64,000 bases of DNA from Hamadaea sp. (lineage in GTDB: Bacteria > Actinomycetota > Actinomycetes > Mycobacteriales > Micromonosporaceae): positions 1 to 64,000 of the forward strand of contig NZ_JABFVK010000049.1 of assembly GCF_013362815.1 (NCBI RefSeq), written 5' to 3'. Under the pieces are notes generated by a model. That model worked only from the letters and a program-made list of their open reading frames with translations. It made no database searches and was not told the DNA's origin. Both the position numbers and the translations under genes were made by a program. Within the stretch, counting starts at the first letter, position 1. Each line of letters opens with the position of its first letter. This document shows positions 16,019 to 24,357 of this stretch, piece by piece.

Positions 16019-18045
16019 ATCCAAGTGCGGCGAAGATCTTGTTCGGCGGCGACTACAACCCGGAGCAGTGGCCGAAAGAGGTCTGGGAGCAGGACTACCG
16101 GCTGTTCGACCTGGCCGGGATCGACACGGTGACGCTCGGCGTGTTCGACTGGGCGCTCACCCAGCCCGCCGAGGACGTCTACGATTTCTCCACTTTGGAC
16201 GCGGTCGTCGGCAAAGCGGTCGCCGAAGGCCGCCGGATCTGCCTCGCGACCGGCACCGGCGCGCACCCCGCCTGGCTGGCCAAGGCCCATCCGGAAGTGA
16301 CCCGCGTCGACTTCGATGGCCGCAAGCACCGGTTCGGTCAGCGGCACAACTCGTGCCCGAGTTCACCGGTGTTCCGGCGGCTGTCGGCGGAGCTCGCGCG
16401 CCGGATCGCCCGCCGGTACGCCGGGACCGAGGCGATCGTGGCCTGGCACGTCGGCAACGAGTACGGCGGCGCGTGTTATTGCGAGCTGTGCGCGGCCGGT
16501 TTCCGCGACTGGCTCCGCACGAAGTACGCCGACCTGGACCGGCTCAACGACGCCTGGTGCGCCACGTTCTGGGCGCACACGTTCACCGACTGGGACGAGA
16601 TCGAGCCGCCGTCGGCGCTGACCGAGCATTGGCGGGGTCCCGACCACACCGCGTTCCAGGGCATCACGCTGGACTACCTGCGGTTCATGTCCGACGCGAT
16701 GCTCGCGAACTTCGTGGACGAGAAGGCGGCGATCCGCGAGTCCGATCCGGACACCCCGGTGACGACGAACTTCATGGGCATGTACCGGCCGATCGACTAT
16801 CACCGGTGGGCGGCGCACCTCGACTTCGCGTCGTGGGACAACTACCCGCCGGACGACCAGTCGGCGGCGCGGATGGCGTTCACCCACGACCTGATGCGCG
16901 GGCTCAAGGACGGGCAGCCGTTCTGGCTCATGGAGCAGACGCCGAGTTTCACCGCCTGCCGGGACGTCAACCCGCTCAAGCGGCCCGGCATCATGCGGCT
17001 GTGGAGCTGGCAGGCGGTCGCCCACGGAGCGGACGCCGTGCTGTTCTTCCAGATGCGGGCCAATCGGGGCGCGTCCGAGAAGTACCACGGCGCCGTCATC
17101 GGCCACGCCGGGCGGTCCGACACCCGCGTGTTCACCGAGGTCGCGGAGCTCGGCGCGGAACTGACCCGGCTCGGTTCCGTTTCGCTGGGGGCGCGTACGC
17201 CGGCTCGGGTGGCGATCTTGTTCGACTGGGACAGCTGGTGGGCCCTCGACCTGTCGGACGGGCCGTCCCGGCTGGTGCGTTATCAGGAAGTCGTGCTGGC
17301 GTACCACCGGGCGCTGTGGGACCTCGGCGTCGACGTGGACGTCGTGCCCGTCTACGCCGACCTGTCGCGCTACGACGTCGTGGTCGCCCCGGCGTTGCAC
17401 ATGCTCAAGGGAAGTATCGCCACTCGATTGGAAGACGTGGCCCGCCGCGGTGGATCGGTCCTCACGACGTTCCTCTCCGGCCGGGTCGACGCCGACGACA
17501 ACGTCTTCCTCATGGACGTTCCCGGCCCGCTCGGTGAGCTGCTGGGCGTACGCGTGGACGAGTGGGACGCGCGCGAGGCGTCGTTCGTGAACCCGGTCCA
17601 GCTGGCCGACGGAGTGACCGTCGACTCCCGGCTGCTCTTCGAACTCGTCATCCCGCAGGGGGCGTCGGTCGTCGGCACCTACCAAGCCGACTGGTACGCC
17701 GGAACCCCGGCCGTCACCCGCAACGCGTACGGGGCTGGGGATGCGTGGTACGTCGGAGCGGGGCTGGATCAGGCCGGGGTGTCCTGGGTCGTCCGTCAGG
17801 CGCTCGACCGCCACGGGGTCATCGGCCTGTACGCCTCCTCATCCTCGTTGTCCGATGTGGAGGTGGCTCGCCGGGTCGCGCCCGACGGCCGGACCATTCT
17901 GTTCGTGCTCAACCACTCTGCCGTCGCTGTCTCGCTACCCGCCGCCGTCTCGGGCGTCGACCTGCTGACCGGGATCCGCTTCACCCTCGGCGACCCCCTT
18001 CGTCTCGCACCTTCCGACGTCCTCGTCCTCCGCGTCGATCCCTGA
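16015..18045 (+). CDS. GH42 beta-galactosidase
   Basis: A 676-residue cytoplasmic enzyme of family GH42. The GGDYNPEQWP N-terminal signature is at 11-20, acid/base Glu149 is in WHVGNEYGG, and nucleophile Glu307 is in LMEQTPS. The zinc cluster ligands of the family are visible as Cys114 and the CYCELC cysteines at 154, 156 and 159. The trimerisation domain and small C-terminal beta domain are present, so the protein is full length. The start is the GTG at 16015, which overlaps the DUF624 stop. GH42 enzymes release beta-linked galactose, or in some members alpha-L-arabinopyranose, from plant oligosaccharides, which suits a hemicellulose operon. Last gene of the operon. Confidence 0.93.
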   Translation: MNPSAAKILFGGDYNPEQWPKEVWEQDYRLFDLAGIDTVTLGVFDWALTQPAEDVYDFSTLDAVVGKAVAEGRRICLATGTGAHPAWLAKAHPEVTRVDFDGRKHRFGQRHNSCPSSPVFRRLSAELARRIARRYAGTEAIVAWHVGNEYGGACYCELCAAGFRDWLRTKYADLDRLNDAWCATFWAHTFTDWDEIEPPSALTEHWRGPDHTAFQGITLDYLRFMSDAMLANFVDEKAAIRESDPDTPVTTNFMGMYRPIDYHRWAAHLDFASWDNYPPDDQSAARMAFTHDLMRGLKDGQPFWLMEQTPSFTACRDVNPLKRPGIMRLWSWQAVAHGADAVLFFQMRANRGASEKYHGAVIGHAGRSDTRVFTEVAELGAELTRLGSVSLGARTPARVAILFDWDSWWALDLSDGPSRLVRYQEVVLAYHRALWDLGVDVDVVPVYADLSRYDVVVAPALHMLKGSIATRLEDVARRGGSVLTTFLSGRVDADDNVFLMDVPGPLGELLGVRVDEWDAREASFVNPVQLADGVTVDSRLLFELVIPQGASVVGTYQADWYAGTPAVTRNAYGAGDAWYVGAGLDQAGVSWVVRQALDRHGVIGLYASSSSLSDVEVARRVAPDGRTILFVLNHSAVAVSLPAAVSGVDLLTGIRFTLGDPLRLAPSDVLVLRVDP

Positions 18046-18070
18046 ACCCTGCACCGTTTCCGCTCTCCGC

Positions 18071-18132
18071 GTTGATCATGAACCTACGGTCCCCCTCGAC
18101 GGCGTGTCGCCGCCCCCGACCTCGTGATCAAC
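18071..18132. repeat. TGATCATG-core inverted repeat
   Basis: GTTGATCATGA (18071-18081) faces TCGTGATCAAC (18122-18132) with one mismatch, between the convergent GH42 and GH67 genes. It shares the TGATCATG core with the repeat at 7136-7195, suggesting one family of intergenic palindromes. Confidence 0.5.
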
Positions 18133-18140
18133 TCCGCCTG

Positions 18141-18161
18141 GATCGTCGGCATCCGACGATC
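18141..18161. terminator. Perfect 9-bp hairpin with 3-base loop
   Basis: GATCGTCGG (18141-18149), CAT loop, CCGACGATC (18153-18161). It lies just before the stop of the minus-strand GH67 gene and about 95 bp after the GH42 stop, a good bidirectional terminator candidate. Confidence 0.65.
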
Positions 18162-18174
18162 TTGGCCGCACGTG

Positions 18175-20115
18175 TCAGTAGATCCGGCGTCCTCGCGCGT
18201 CCGGTACGCCGGACTTCCGGTAGAAGTACGTGTTGATCTGGTCGCGCCACTCCTCCGCCGACCGCAGCTGCTCGGCCAGCCGCTCGGAGATCCGGGTCGC
18301 GACCGCCTCCTCGACCAGCCCGGCCACGCGCTGCCATCGCAGGATCATCGCCTCGACGCGTTCGACCCCGGCGAAATGGGTGTCGTAGATGTGCTGGACG
18401 ACTGTCGATCCATTGTGGAGGAGGTGGGCGTACGGGACGTGGTGGAAGAACAGCAGCAACTCGTCCGGGCAGTCGGCCCGGGACTCGAACACGTCCCGCC
18501 ACGGAGCCGGGTACTGCCCGGTGAATCCGGTGCCGGTGGCGCGCGTACGGTCGACGCCGATCCCGTCGCGGTCGGCGAAGTGGTAGGTGCCCCACGGCGT
18601 GTACTCGTAGCCGTCGACGTCCGGCCCGTAGTGGTTGCCGGGGCGGACCATGAAGCCGACGCCGAGCGGCGCGGTGTATCGCTCGTACACCGGCCACGAC
18701 TCGTCCATGACGGCGCGCAACGCCTCCCGCAGCGCCGGATCGTGGCCCGGGAAGGTCAGCGCGATCCACTCGTCGAGCAGCGCCAGCGGGTCGAGCCGCG
18801 GGTTCCAGCCGAGCCGGGCCGCCGCGTACAGGTTCGCCTGGGCGAGCGGATGACCGGTCCAGAACGGGTCGTCGCCGACGTTGGCCACGGTCACCATGCC
18901 CTGCACGAGGTCGGCCACCGGCCGTCCCAGCGGGAACCGCAGCACCTCGCTCCACATCGGACCCAGGTAGCACACGTGCCGCTGCTGCCCGGTGTACTCC
19001 TGCGTCGCCTGCACCTCGACCGCCACCCGGGTCGAGGGCATCGCCCCGATCAGCGGCGACACCGGCTCGCGTACCTGGAAGTCCATCGGGCCGTGCTTGA
19101 CCTGCAGGATCACGTTCGGCGCGAACCGGCCGTCCAGTGGCGTGAAGTGGTCGTACGCCGCGCGCGCCCGATCGGTCGAGCGATCCCGCCAGTCCTGCCG
19201 ATGGTTGTAGACGAACGCCCGCCAGTGCACGACCCCGCCGAACGGGGTCAGCGCCTCGGCGAGCAGGTTCGCTCCATCGGCGTGACTACGGTGGTACGCG
19301 GACGGGCCGGGCTGGCCCTCCGAATCGGCCTTCACGACGTACCCGCCGAAGTCCGGGATGCGGGCGTACACGGCTTGGGTCGCCTGCATCCACCAAGCGC
19401 GTACGCGTTCGTCCAGCGGATCGGCGGTGGGCAGCCCGCCCAGCGCCATCGGGGCGGCGAAGTTGACGCTCAGGTGCACCCGGATCCCGTACGCCCGGAA
19501 CTGCTCGGCCAGCGCGGCGACCTCGCCCAGCCGGTCGGTCAGCAGCTGCGCCTCGGTCTCGTGCACGTTGACGTTGTTGACCGCGACCGCATTGATCCCA
19601 CCGGCCGCCAGCAGCCGTGCGTACGCCCGCACCCGGCTCAGGTCCTCCCGCAGGCGGCCCGCCGACCAGAAGATCGAGCCACCGGCGTACCCCCGCTCGA
19701 CCTGGCCCATCACCGGATGAACGTCCACATTGTCCCAATGGGACACCAGCCGGATCGGCAACGCCGGGGCGTGCCGTTCGTCGAAGTCCCCGGCGAACGC
19801 CCGCTCCCCCTGCCGTACGACGTGGAAGAACCCGTGCAGCAGCCCGGCCGGGTCGGCCGCACGGACGACGGTCACCCCGTCGCCCCGGGCATAGGTGAAC
19901 TCCTCGGGCGCCAGGTCGGCCTGCGACGAGACGGCGAACGACAAGTCGCACGGACCCGCGTCGGCCAGCGCCCCACCGAACCGGCGGGCCGCCGTGGACA
20001 CCTCTGTGCGTACCGTATCGAGAAGCAGGCCGTCACCGCGGACCTGGACCCGGCGGGAGCCGAGCGCGCGGAAAGCCTCGGCGGGCAACCACGCCGGATG
20101 GACGTCGGGGATCAT
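18175..20115 (-). CDS. aguA: GH67 alpha-glucuronidase
   Basis: A 646-residue cytoplasmic alpha-glucuronidase. GH67 landmarks: SHWDNVDVHPVMGQVERGYAG near 125-145, general acid Glu266 in KADSEGQPGP, and the catalytic-base region KHGPMDFQVREP with Asp345 and Glu350 as candidates. The C-terminal helical dimerisation region is complete. The enzyme removes 4-O-methylglucuronic acid from the non-reducing end of aldouronic acids, the step needed before beta-xylosidase can act. It converges on the import operon rather than belonging to it, and I see no obvious operator upstream at 20116-20139. It starts only 24 bp after the BenE gene stop and may depend partly on that transcript. Confidence 0.95.
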   Translation of the reverse strand: MIPDVHPAWLPAEAFRALGSRRVQVRGDGLLLDTVRTEVSTAARRFGGALADAGPCDLSFAVSSQADLAPEEFTYARGDGVTVVRAADPAGLLHGFFHVVRQGERAFAGDFDERHAPALPIRLVSHWDNVDVHPVMGQVERGYAGGSIFWSAGRLREDLSRVRAYARLLAAGGINAVAVNNVNVHETEAQLLTDRLGEVAALAEQFRAYGIRVHLSVNFAAPMALGGLPTADPLDERVRAWWMQATQAVYARIPDFGGYVVKADSEGQPGPSAYHRSHADGANLLAEALTPFGGVVHWRAFVYNHRQDWRDRSTDRARAAYDHFTPLDGRFAPNVILQVKHGPMDFQVREPVSPLIGAMPSTRVAVEVQATQEYTGQQRHVCYLGPMWSEVLRFPLGRPVADLVQGMVTVANVGDDPFWTGHPLAQANLYAAARLGWNPRLDPLALLDEWIALTFPGHDPALREALRAVMDESWPVYERYTAPLGVGFMVRPGNHYGPDVDGYEYTPWGTYHFADRDGIGVDRTRATGTGFTGQYPAPWRDVFESRADCPDELLLFFHHVPYAHLLHNGSTVVQHIYDTHFAGVERVEAMILRWQRVAGLVEEAVATRISERLAEQLRSAEEWRDQINTYFYRKSGVPDARGRRIY

Positions 20116-20139
20116 CGACCGGAAATCTACCGGAAGAAG

Positions 20140-21348
20140 TCAGCGCGCGACGGGCTCGGCCGCCTCGATTTCGACCCGCTCGACCGTCGTGCTCGCGGGG
20201 CGTCGGCGTGGCCGGTGCAGCAGATGCATGAGCAGCCCCGCGACCAGCCCCCAGAAGGCCGCCCCGATGCCGAACAGGTTCATCCCGGAGGCCGTGACCA
20301 CCAGCGTCACGATGGCCGCGTCGCGGCCTTCCGCCGACGTGACCGCGGCGACCAGCGCGCTCGCGAACGCGCCGAGCAGCGCCAAGCCGGCGACGGCCTC
20401 GATGAGGATCGGCGGCGACACCGTCACCAACGTCATGGCGAGACCACCGGCGAGACCGAGCCCGATCATGCCCGCACCCGCTGTCGTGGAAGCGATCCAG
20501 CGCCGCCGCGGATCCGGGCCGCCCTCGGGACCGGCGGCGAGCGCGGCCGAGATCGCGGCGAGATTGAGCGCGTGCCCGCCGAACAGCGACGCGCCCATGC
20601 TCATCGCGCCCGTCGCGGCCAGCAGCGGGCGGACCGGCGGGTGATAGCCGAACCCGGCGAGGACCGCGATGCCCGGAATGTTCTGCGCGGCCATTGTGAC
20701 CAGGAACAACGGCACCGCCACACTGACCAACGCCGGCACCGTGAAGGTCGGCATCGTGAACACCGGCTCCGGCCACAGCCCGCCGGACAACGGGTGATCG
20801 GTGCCGCTGATCGCGATCGCGGCGATGGCCGCGACCAGCGCCGCCGGCACCGCCCATGCCCGCGCGACCCGATACAGCACGGCCCAGACGAGCACGACCG
20901 GGACGGCCAGCCGCGGCACCTGCACGATCGCGTGAGCTGGCGCCAGACACAATTCCAGCAGTACGCCGGCCAGCATGGCCGAGGCGATCGGCCCCGGAAT
21001 GGCCGTGATCCAGCGGCTCAGGACCGGGAACAAGGCGGCCAGGACGATGAGTAACCCGGCGACGAGAAACGCGCCCTCGGCGGCGGCGAATCCGCCCGCG
21101 ACCGATCCCGTGGTGACGAGCAGCGCCGCTCCGGGCGTCGACCACGCGATCGTGATCGGCATCCGGTACCGCAGCGACAACGCGATCGCCGTGATCCCGA
21201 TGCCGAGGCATACCGCGAACAGGCCGGACGCCGCCTGCCGGTCGTCGGCCCCCATCGCCCGCAAGCCGGCCAGCACGACCGCGAACGAGCTCGCGAAGCC
21301 GACCAGGGCCGTGACGATTCCGGCCATCATCGGTTGCACCAGCTTCAC
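20140..21348 (-). CDS. benE: BenE-family benzoate/H+ symporter
   Basis: A 402-residue membrane transporter with 11-12 hydrophobic segments. BenE landmarks are ITIAWSTPGAALL near 65-77, FLVTMAAQNIPGIAVLAGFGY near 215-235, and GASLFGGHALNLAAISAAL near 252-270. The family imports benzoate or related aromatic acids with protons, though many members are uncharacterised. The next gene on the other strand is an XRE-cupin regulator, the standard partner of this transporter group, and a palindrome lies between them. There are no benzoate catabolic genes in the window, so the true substrate is open. Confidence 0.9.
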   Translation of the reverse strand: MKLVQPMMAGIVTALVGFASSFAVVLAGLRAMGADDRQAASGLFAVCLGIGITAIALSLRYRMPITIAWSTPGAALLVTTGSVAGGFAAAEGAFLVAGLLIVLAALFPVLSRWITAIPGPIASAMLAGVLLELCLAPAHAIVQVPRLAVPVVLVWAVLYRVARAWAVPAALVAAIAAIAISGTDHPLSGGLWPEPVFTMPTFTVPALVSVAVPLFLVTMAAQNIPGIAVLAGFGYHPPVRPLLAATGAMSMGASLFGGHALNLAAISAALAAGPEGGPDPRRRWIASTTAGAGMIGLGLAGGLAMTLVTVSPPILIEAVAGLALLGAFASALVAAVTSAEGRDAAIVTLVVTASGMNLFGIGAAFWGLVAGLLMHLLHRPRRRPASTTVERVEIEAAEPVAR

Positions 21349-21382
21349 GGTGTTCTCCTCGGGATTCGCTGCGTTTAGGAGG

Positions 21383-21400
21383 CGTTCCGTTTATGGAACG
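21383..21400. promoter_or_regulatory. Palindromic operator candidate between benE and XRE-cupin regulator
   Basis: CGTTCC, six-base spacer, GGAACG (21383-21400), 35 bp upstream of the benE start and 26 bp upstream of the regulator start. It is likely the binding site of the divergent XRE-cupin protein. Confidence 0.55.
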
Positions 21401-21425
21401 ATCGCGCCTCTGGCACGATAGCCCC

Positions 21426-21989
21426 ATGGCCCCGCCGCCCGCCAGCCCCGATTCGGCCAACGCCGCCGTCGGACAGCGCCTGCGCCACCTCCGCGAGCGG
21501 CGAGGCCTCTCGCTCTCGGCTTTGGCGCGGGCGGCCGGGATCGGCAAGGCCACCCTCTCCGGCCTGGAGAACGGCACGCGCAATCCCACGCTCGAGACGT
21601 TGTACGCGATCGCGACCCAACTGGATGTGCCGCTGGCCGAGGTGCTCACCGATCCGGCCGGGCGCTCGGCTCCGGCCGTCGTGCCGGGCGCAGCCGTGCG
21701 GGGCACCCTCCTGGAGGTCTTCCACGACCCCGGGGTGACCTCCGAGCTCTACCGGCTCGAAGTGCACCCGGGGCGTACGCAGACCTCGCCCGCCCATCCG
21801 CGCGGAGTCACCGAGCACATCACCGTCTACAGTGGAACGCTGCGTACCGGTCCGGCGGACGATCCGCAGGTGCTGCGGGCCGGCGAGCACTTCAGCTGGA
21901 CCTCGGACGTCCCGCACGTGTACGCCGCCGTCGGCGACGAGATCGTGCAGGCCAGCCTGCTGATCCGCTATCCCCGGCCGGTCCCGTGA
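21426..21989 (+). CDS. XRE-family regulator with C-terminal cupin domain
   Basis: A 187-residue regulator. An XRE helix-turn-helix covers about residues 14-68 (LRERRGLSLSALARAAGIGKATLSGLENGTRNPTLETL). A cupin beta-barrel covers about 95-182 (TEHITVYSGTLRTG and RAGEHFSWTSDVPHVYAA), which senses a small molecule. The ATG at 21426 is preferred over one at 21393, which lies inside the palindrome; few bases separate it from the promoter, so the message may be nearly leaderless. This type commonly represses a divergently transcribed BenE-like or MFS transporter, which fits the neighbour. Confidence 0.9.
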   Translation: MAPPPASPDSANAAVGQRLRHLRERRGLSLSALARAAGIGKATLSGLENGTRNPTLETLYAIATQLDVPLAEVLTDPAGRSAPAVVPGAAVRGTLLEVFHDPGVTSELYRLEVHPGRTQTSPAHPRGVTEHITVYSGTLRTGPADDPQVLRAGEHFSWTSDVPHVYAAVGDEIVQASLLIRYPRPVP

Positions 21990-22026
21990 CCCGTTAACCG
22001 GTTGTGCCCGTCGATACCCTGCGAAC

Positions 22027-22608
22027 ATGGCGCGGCAGCAGCGAGGACGGGGAGCGGCGACCCCACGACCGGCGGCGTATCGCGGGCCTGGCCGGTCCCG
22101 GCCGCCGACCCTCGGCGTCGACGTCGGCGGCGTGATCGTGGCACTGGCCGGACGCGAGGAGGACACGTCGTTCTTCGGTACGCGGCCGCTCGAGACGCCT
22201 GCGACCGACGGCGTCTTCGCCGCGCTCGCCGTGCTGACCAGCGCTTTCGCCAGCCGGGTACATGTGGTTTCGAAGGCCGGCCCCAAAGTCGAGGCGAACA
22301 CCCGGGCCTGGCTCGACCATCACGACTTCTATCGGCGTACCGGGGTGGATCCCGGCAACGTGCACTTCGTCCGGGAACGGCGCGACAAGGCGCCGGTGTG
22401 CGTACGCCTCGGCATCACGCACTTCGTCGACGATCGGCTGGATGTGCTCGCGTACCTGGAAACGGTCGAGCATCGGTTTCTGTTCACCGGCGGCACCTCC
22501 ACCGCTGAGCCCGCTGCTAAGCCCGCGGCTGGACCTGCCGACGGCCTGCCCGATTGGGCGACCGCCGTCGACTCGTGGGCAACCCTCGTCACGCTTCTCA
22601 CGGATTAG
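22027..22608 (+). CDS. HAD-like protein, unknown function
   Basis: A 193-residue soluble protein with the motif skeleton of a HAD-superfamily phosphatase. A hydrophobic strand ends in Asp32 (LGVDVGGVIV), the second motif is HVVSKAG with Ser82, Lys121 lies in RRDKAPVC, and a paired Asp motif FVDDRLD has Asp135/Asp136. The first motif has D-V-G instead of the usual D-x-D, so the acid/base Asp is missing and phosphatase activity is doubtful. The N-terminal 28 residues are Arg/Pro-rich and probably disordered. It follows the XRE-cupin gene by 37 bp; a functional link is not evident. Confidence 0.6.
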   Translation: MARQQRGRGAATPRPAAYRGPGRSRPPTLGVDVGGVIVALAGREEDTSFFGTRPLETPATDGVFAALAVLTSAFASRVHVVSKAGPKVEANTRAWLDHHDFYRRTGVDPGNVHFVRERRDKAPVCVRLGITHFVDDRLDVLAYLETVEHRFLFTGGTSTAEPAAKPAAGPADGLPDWATAVDSWATLVTLLTD

Positions 22609-22610
22609 GG

Positions 22611-22669
22611 TCGGGTGGTACGCCACCGACCTCTCCGGACCCGGCAAAGGTGCATGGCGTACCACCCGA
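22611..22669. terminator. Perfect 15-bp-arm inverted repeat between convergent genes
   Basis: Arms at 22611-22625 and 22655-22669 are exact reverse complements (TCGGGTGGTACGCCA) around a 29-base loop. It fills nearly all the gap between the HAD-like gene stop (22608) and the stop of the convergent gene (22679). Confidence 0.75.
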
Positions 22670-22678
22670 GCGGGAGAA

Positions 22679-23032
22679 TCAGGCGTGGATGGCGCGTTCG
22701 ATCGCGCCGACCGTCGTACGCGGGTCGTCGACCTGCACGATGAGGCGGGCATACCGCTCGTCGCGGAGTTCGATGACGACGGCTTTGGCCGGGTCCCGGA
22801 CATCCCAGAAGATGCGTTCGCCGTCGACTCGGAAGGTGCCGGCGGTGATGACGCCCGGCATGTGCGTACCGGCGGTGCGGATTCCTTTGGATTCGCTGAT
22901 GACGCCGGGATCGGCGGTCGCACCCCGCACGTTGGCCAGCGGGATCTCCAGGCGGCTCTTCAGCGCCCACAGCTTGTCCATGCCTTCGATCTCGACGACC
23001 AGCGTCGCGCCGTCGATGCCCACCTGTGCCAT
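22679..23032 (-). CDS. Small conserved protein of PH-like fold, unknown function
   Basis: A 117-residue soluble protein (MAQVGIDGATLVVEIEGMDKLWALKSRLEIPLANV...), rich in beta strands, with a terminal helix IERAIHA. It resembles the short bacterial PH-like proteins often found beside regulators; this is pattern recognition only. The ATG at 23032 follows a GAGGG site. A GTG at 23044 overlaps the stop of the upstream TetR gene by four bases (GTGA) and is an alternative that would add four residues. Either way it is cotranscribed with the TetR gene and probably under its control. Confidence 0.7.
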   Translation of the reverse strand: MAQVGIDGATLVVEIEGMDKLWALKSRLEIPLANVRGATADPGVISESKGIRTAGTHMPGVITAGTFRVDGERIFWDVRDPAKAVVIELRDERYARLIVQVDDPRTTVGAIERAIHA

Positions 23033-23040
23033 GCGTTCCC

Positions 23041-23562
23041 TCACGTTCCCGATGATTGAATGTGGTGCAGCAGAACGGTTCCCGCGTCCGGTGCCGTACC
23101 GCCCGCCCGGGCTCGCAGGCGCAGGCCCAGGATCGTGGCGGTGAGCGCAGGCGCGATCGCCTCCGCCGGAAGCGCTCGGGCGACCGCGGCGTCCACCTCC
23201 CGGAGCACTCCCGCGACGAGATCCGCGACCTCCTGATCGGCGGGCGCCCGTTCGACCACCGCCAGGATCAGCAGATCCAGGTCGTCGCGGTCGGACGTCA
23301 GCAGCGCCTGGAGTCCGGCCGCCGGGTCGGCGGTCGTACGCAGTTCGGCGAGCACCGGCGAGACCCGTTCGGCCAGGTACCAGCGCAACGCCGCGAGATA
23401 CAGACCGCGCTTGCTGCCGAACACCTTGTAGAGGCTGTTGCGGTGTACGCCGAGCGTGGTCACCAGGTCGTCGACGGAGACGCCGTCGTAGGCACGACTG
23501 GCGAACAGCTCCGCCGCCGCCCGGATCACCTCGGTCTCGTCGAACGCTCTCGGCCGTCCCAT
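23041..23562 (-). CDS. TetR-family transcriptional regulator
   Basis: A 173-residue regulator. An N-terminal TetR helix-turn-helix covers residues 8-54 (AAAELFASRAYDGVSVDDLVTTLGVHRNSLYKVFGSKRGLY), followed by a short all-helical ligand domain. The first residues (MGRPRAF) are typical of the family. It is the promoter-proximal gene of a two-gene unit with the PH-like protein. An inverted repeat 20-50 bp upstream of the start (23583-23612) is a good autoregulatory operator. The ligand is unknown. Confidence 0.88.
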   Translation of the reverse strand: MGRPRAFDETEVIRAAAELFASRAYDGVSVDDLVTTLGVHRNSLYKVFGSKRGLYLAALRWYLAERVSPVLAELRTTADPAAGLQALLTSDRDDLDLLILAVVERAPADQEVADLVAGVLREVDAAVARALPAEAIAPALTATILGLRLRARAGGTAPDAGTVLLHHIQSSGT

Positions 23563-23582
23563 GCCCCGACGGTAGCAAGATT

Positions 23583-23612
23583 AGGAACGATCAGTCAAGA
23601 ACGACCGTTCCT
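23583..23612. promoter_or_regulatory. TetR operator candidate
   Basis: AGGAACG (23583-23589) and CGTTCCT (23606-23612) form a 7-bp-arm dyad with a 16-base spacer, directly upstream of the TetR start codon at 23562. The spacing is long for one TetR dimer; a second GAACG copy lies inside the spacer at 23600-23604. Confidence 0.5.
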
Positions 23613-23670
23613 CAATTGGGGAGAGGGGTGTCGGAAAGCCGATCACCGGGGTATTGCGCGCGGTCAGCGG

Positions 23671-24351
23671 ATGACGTTTGATCACCGGGTGCCCGAGAAG
23701 CAGTCCCGGTTCCTGACCTTCTTCACGACGTTGCCCGGTGTGATCACCGCGGTCGCGACGCTCATCGCGGCCGTCGGCGGGCTGCTCGTCGCGATCAACG
23801 AGTTCGGCGGCGACAAGCCCGCCAGGGTAACCGCCGAGTCGCCGGACCCTCGACCGTCTGCCGTCGTCACCTCGCCCGCGACGAACCCGTCGACTAGCCA
23901 ATCATCGAACGAGTCGCCGTCGCCGTCGACGGAGGCGTCGAACGCGGACCCGACGGACCTGAACCTCGACCTCAGCGGAGTCATCGTTCAGAAGACGATG
24001 ACCGTGAAGCTGGACGACATCGTCTATCTGTCCGACGGCACCACCGGCGGGGCTTGGGCGAACGGCGACTTCAAGCTGATCACCGGCGACACTGGGACCC
24101 TCCGGCTCTACGGAGGACGGCCGATCTTGGACGAGTTCGCCCGGATCACCAGTGGCACCGTCAGCAAGCGGTCGTGCTCGTCCCTTTTGGACCATCCGGC
24201 CGGCGAATTCCGGGTCAAGTCGTCCGACACGGGTACCTGGGTCTGCATCGTCCGACCGGATGGCTACAACGGCTCCTACGGCGCGATCCACTTCGACCAG
24301 GTGGATCTGGTCGAGCGCCGGATCACGATCTCCTACGTCGTCTGGAGCTGA
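23671..24351 (+). CDS. Single-pass membrane-anchored extracytoplasmic protein, unknown function
   Basis: A 226-residue protein: a short cytoplasmic tail, one transmembrane helix at about residues 21-44 (PGVITAVATLIAAVGGLLVAI), a Ser/Thr/Pro/Asn-rich linker at about 52-95, and a beta-rich C-terminal domain with two Cys that could form a disulfide (SKRSCSSLL and TWVCIVRPDG). The same tail-helix-linker layout is common in actinomycete surface proteins with a small sensor or binding domain. The start ATG at 23671 gives the shortest N-terminus that keeps the helix. It converges on the GH127 gene with only six bases between stops. Confidence 0.68.
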   Translation: MTFDHRVPEKQSRFLTFFTTLPGVITAVATLIAAVGGLLVAINEFGGDKPARVTAESPDPRPSAVVTSPATNPSTSQSSNESPSPSTEASNADPTDLNLDLSGVIVQKTMTVKLDDIVYLSDGTTGGAWANGDFKLITGDTGTLRLYGGRPILDEFARITSGTVSKRSCSSLLDHPAGEFRVKSSDTGTWVCIVRPDGYNGSYGAIHFDQVDLVERRITISYVVWS

Positions 24352-24357
24352 GCGGGC

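Noticed and set aside
18124-21054. 976-codon plus-strand open frame
   Set aside because: Antisense to GH67 and benE; Arg/Pro/Gly-rich translation with no motifs, caused by GC-rich third positions.
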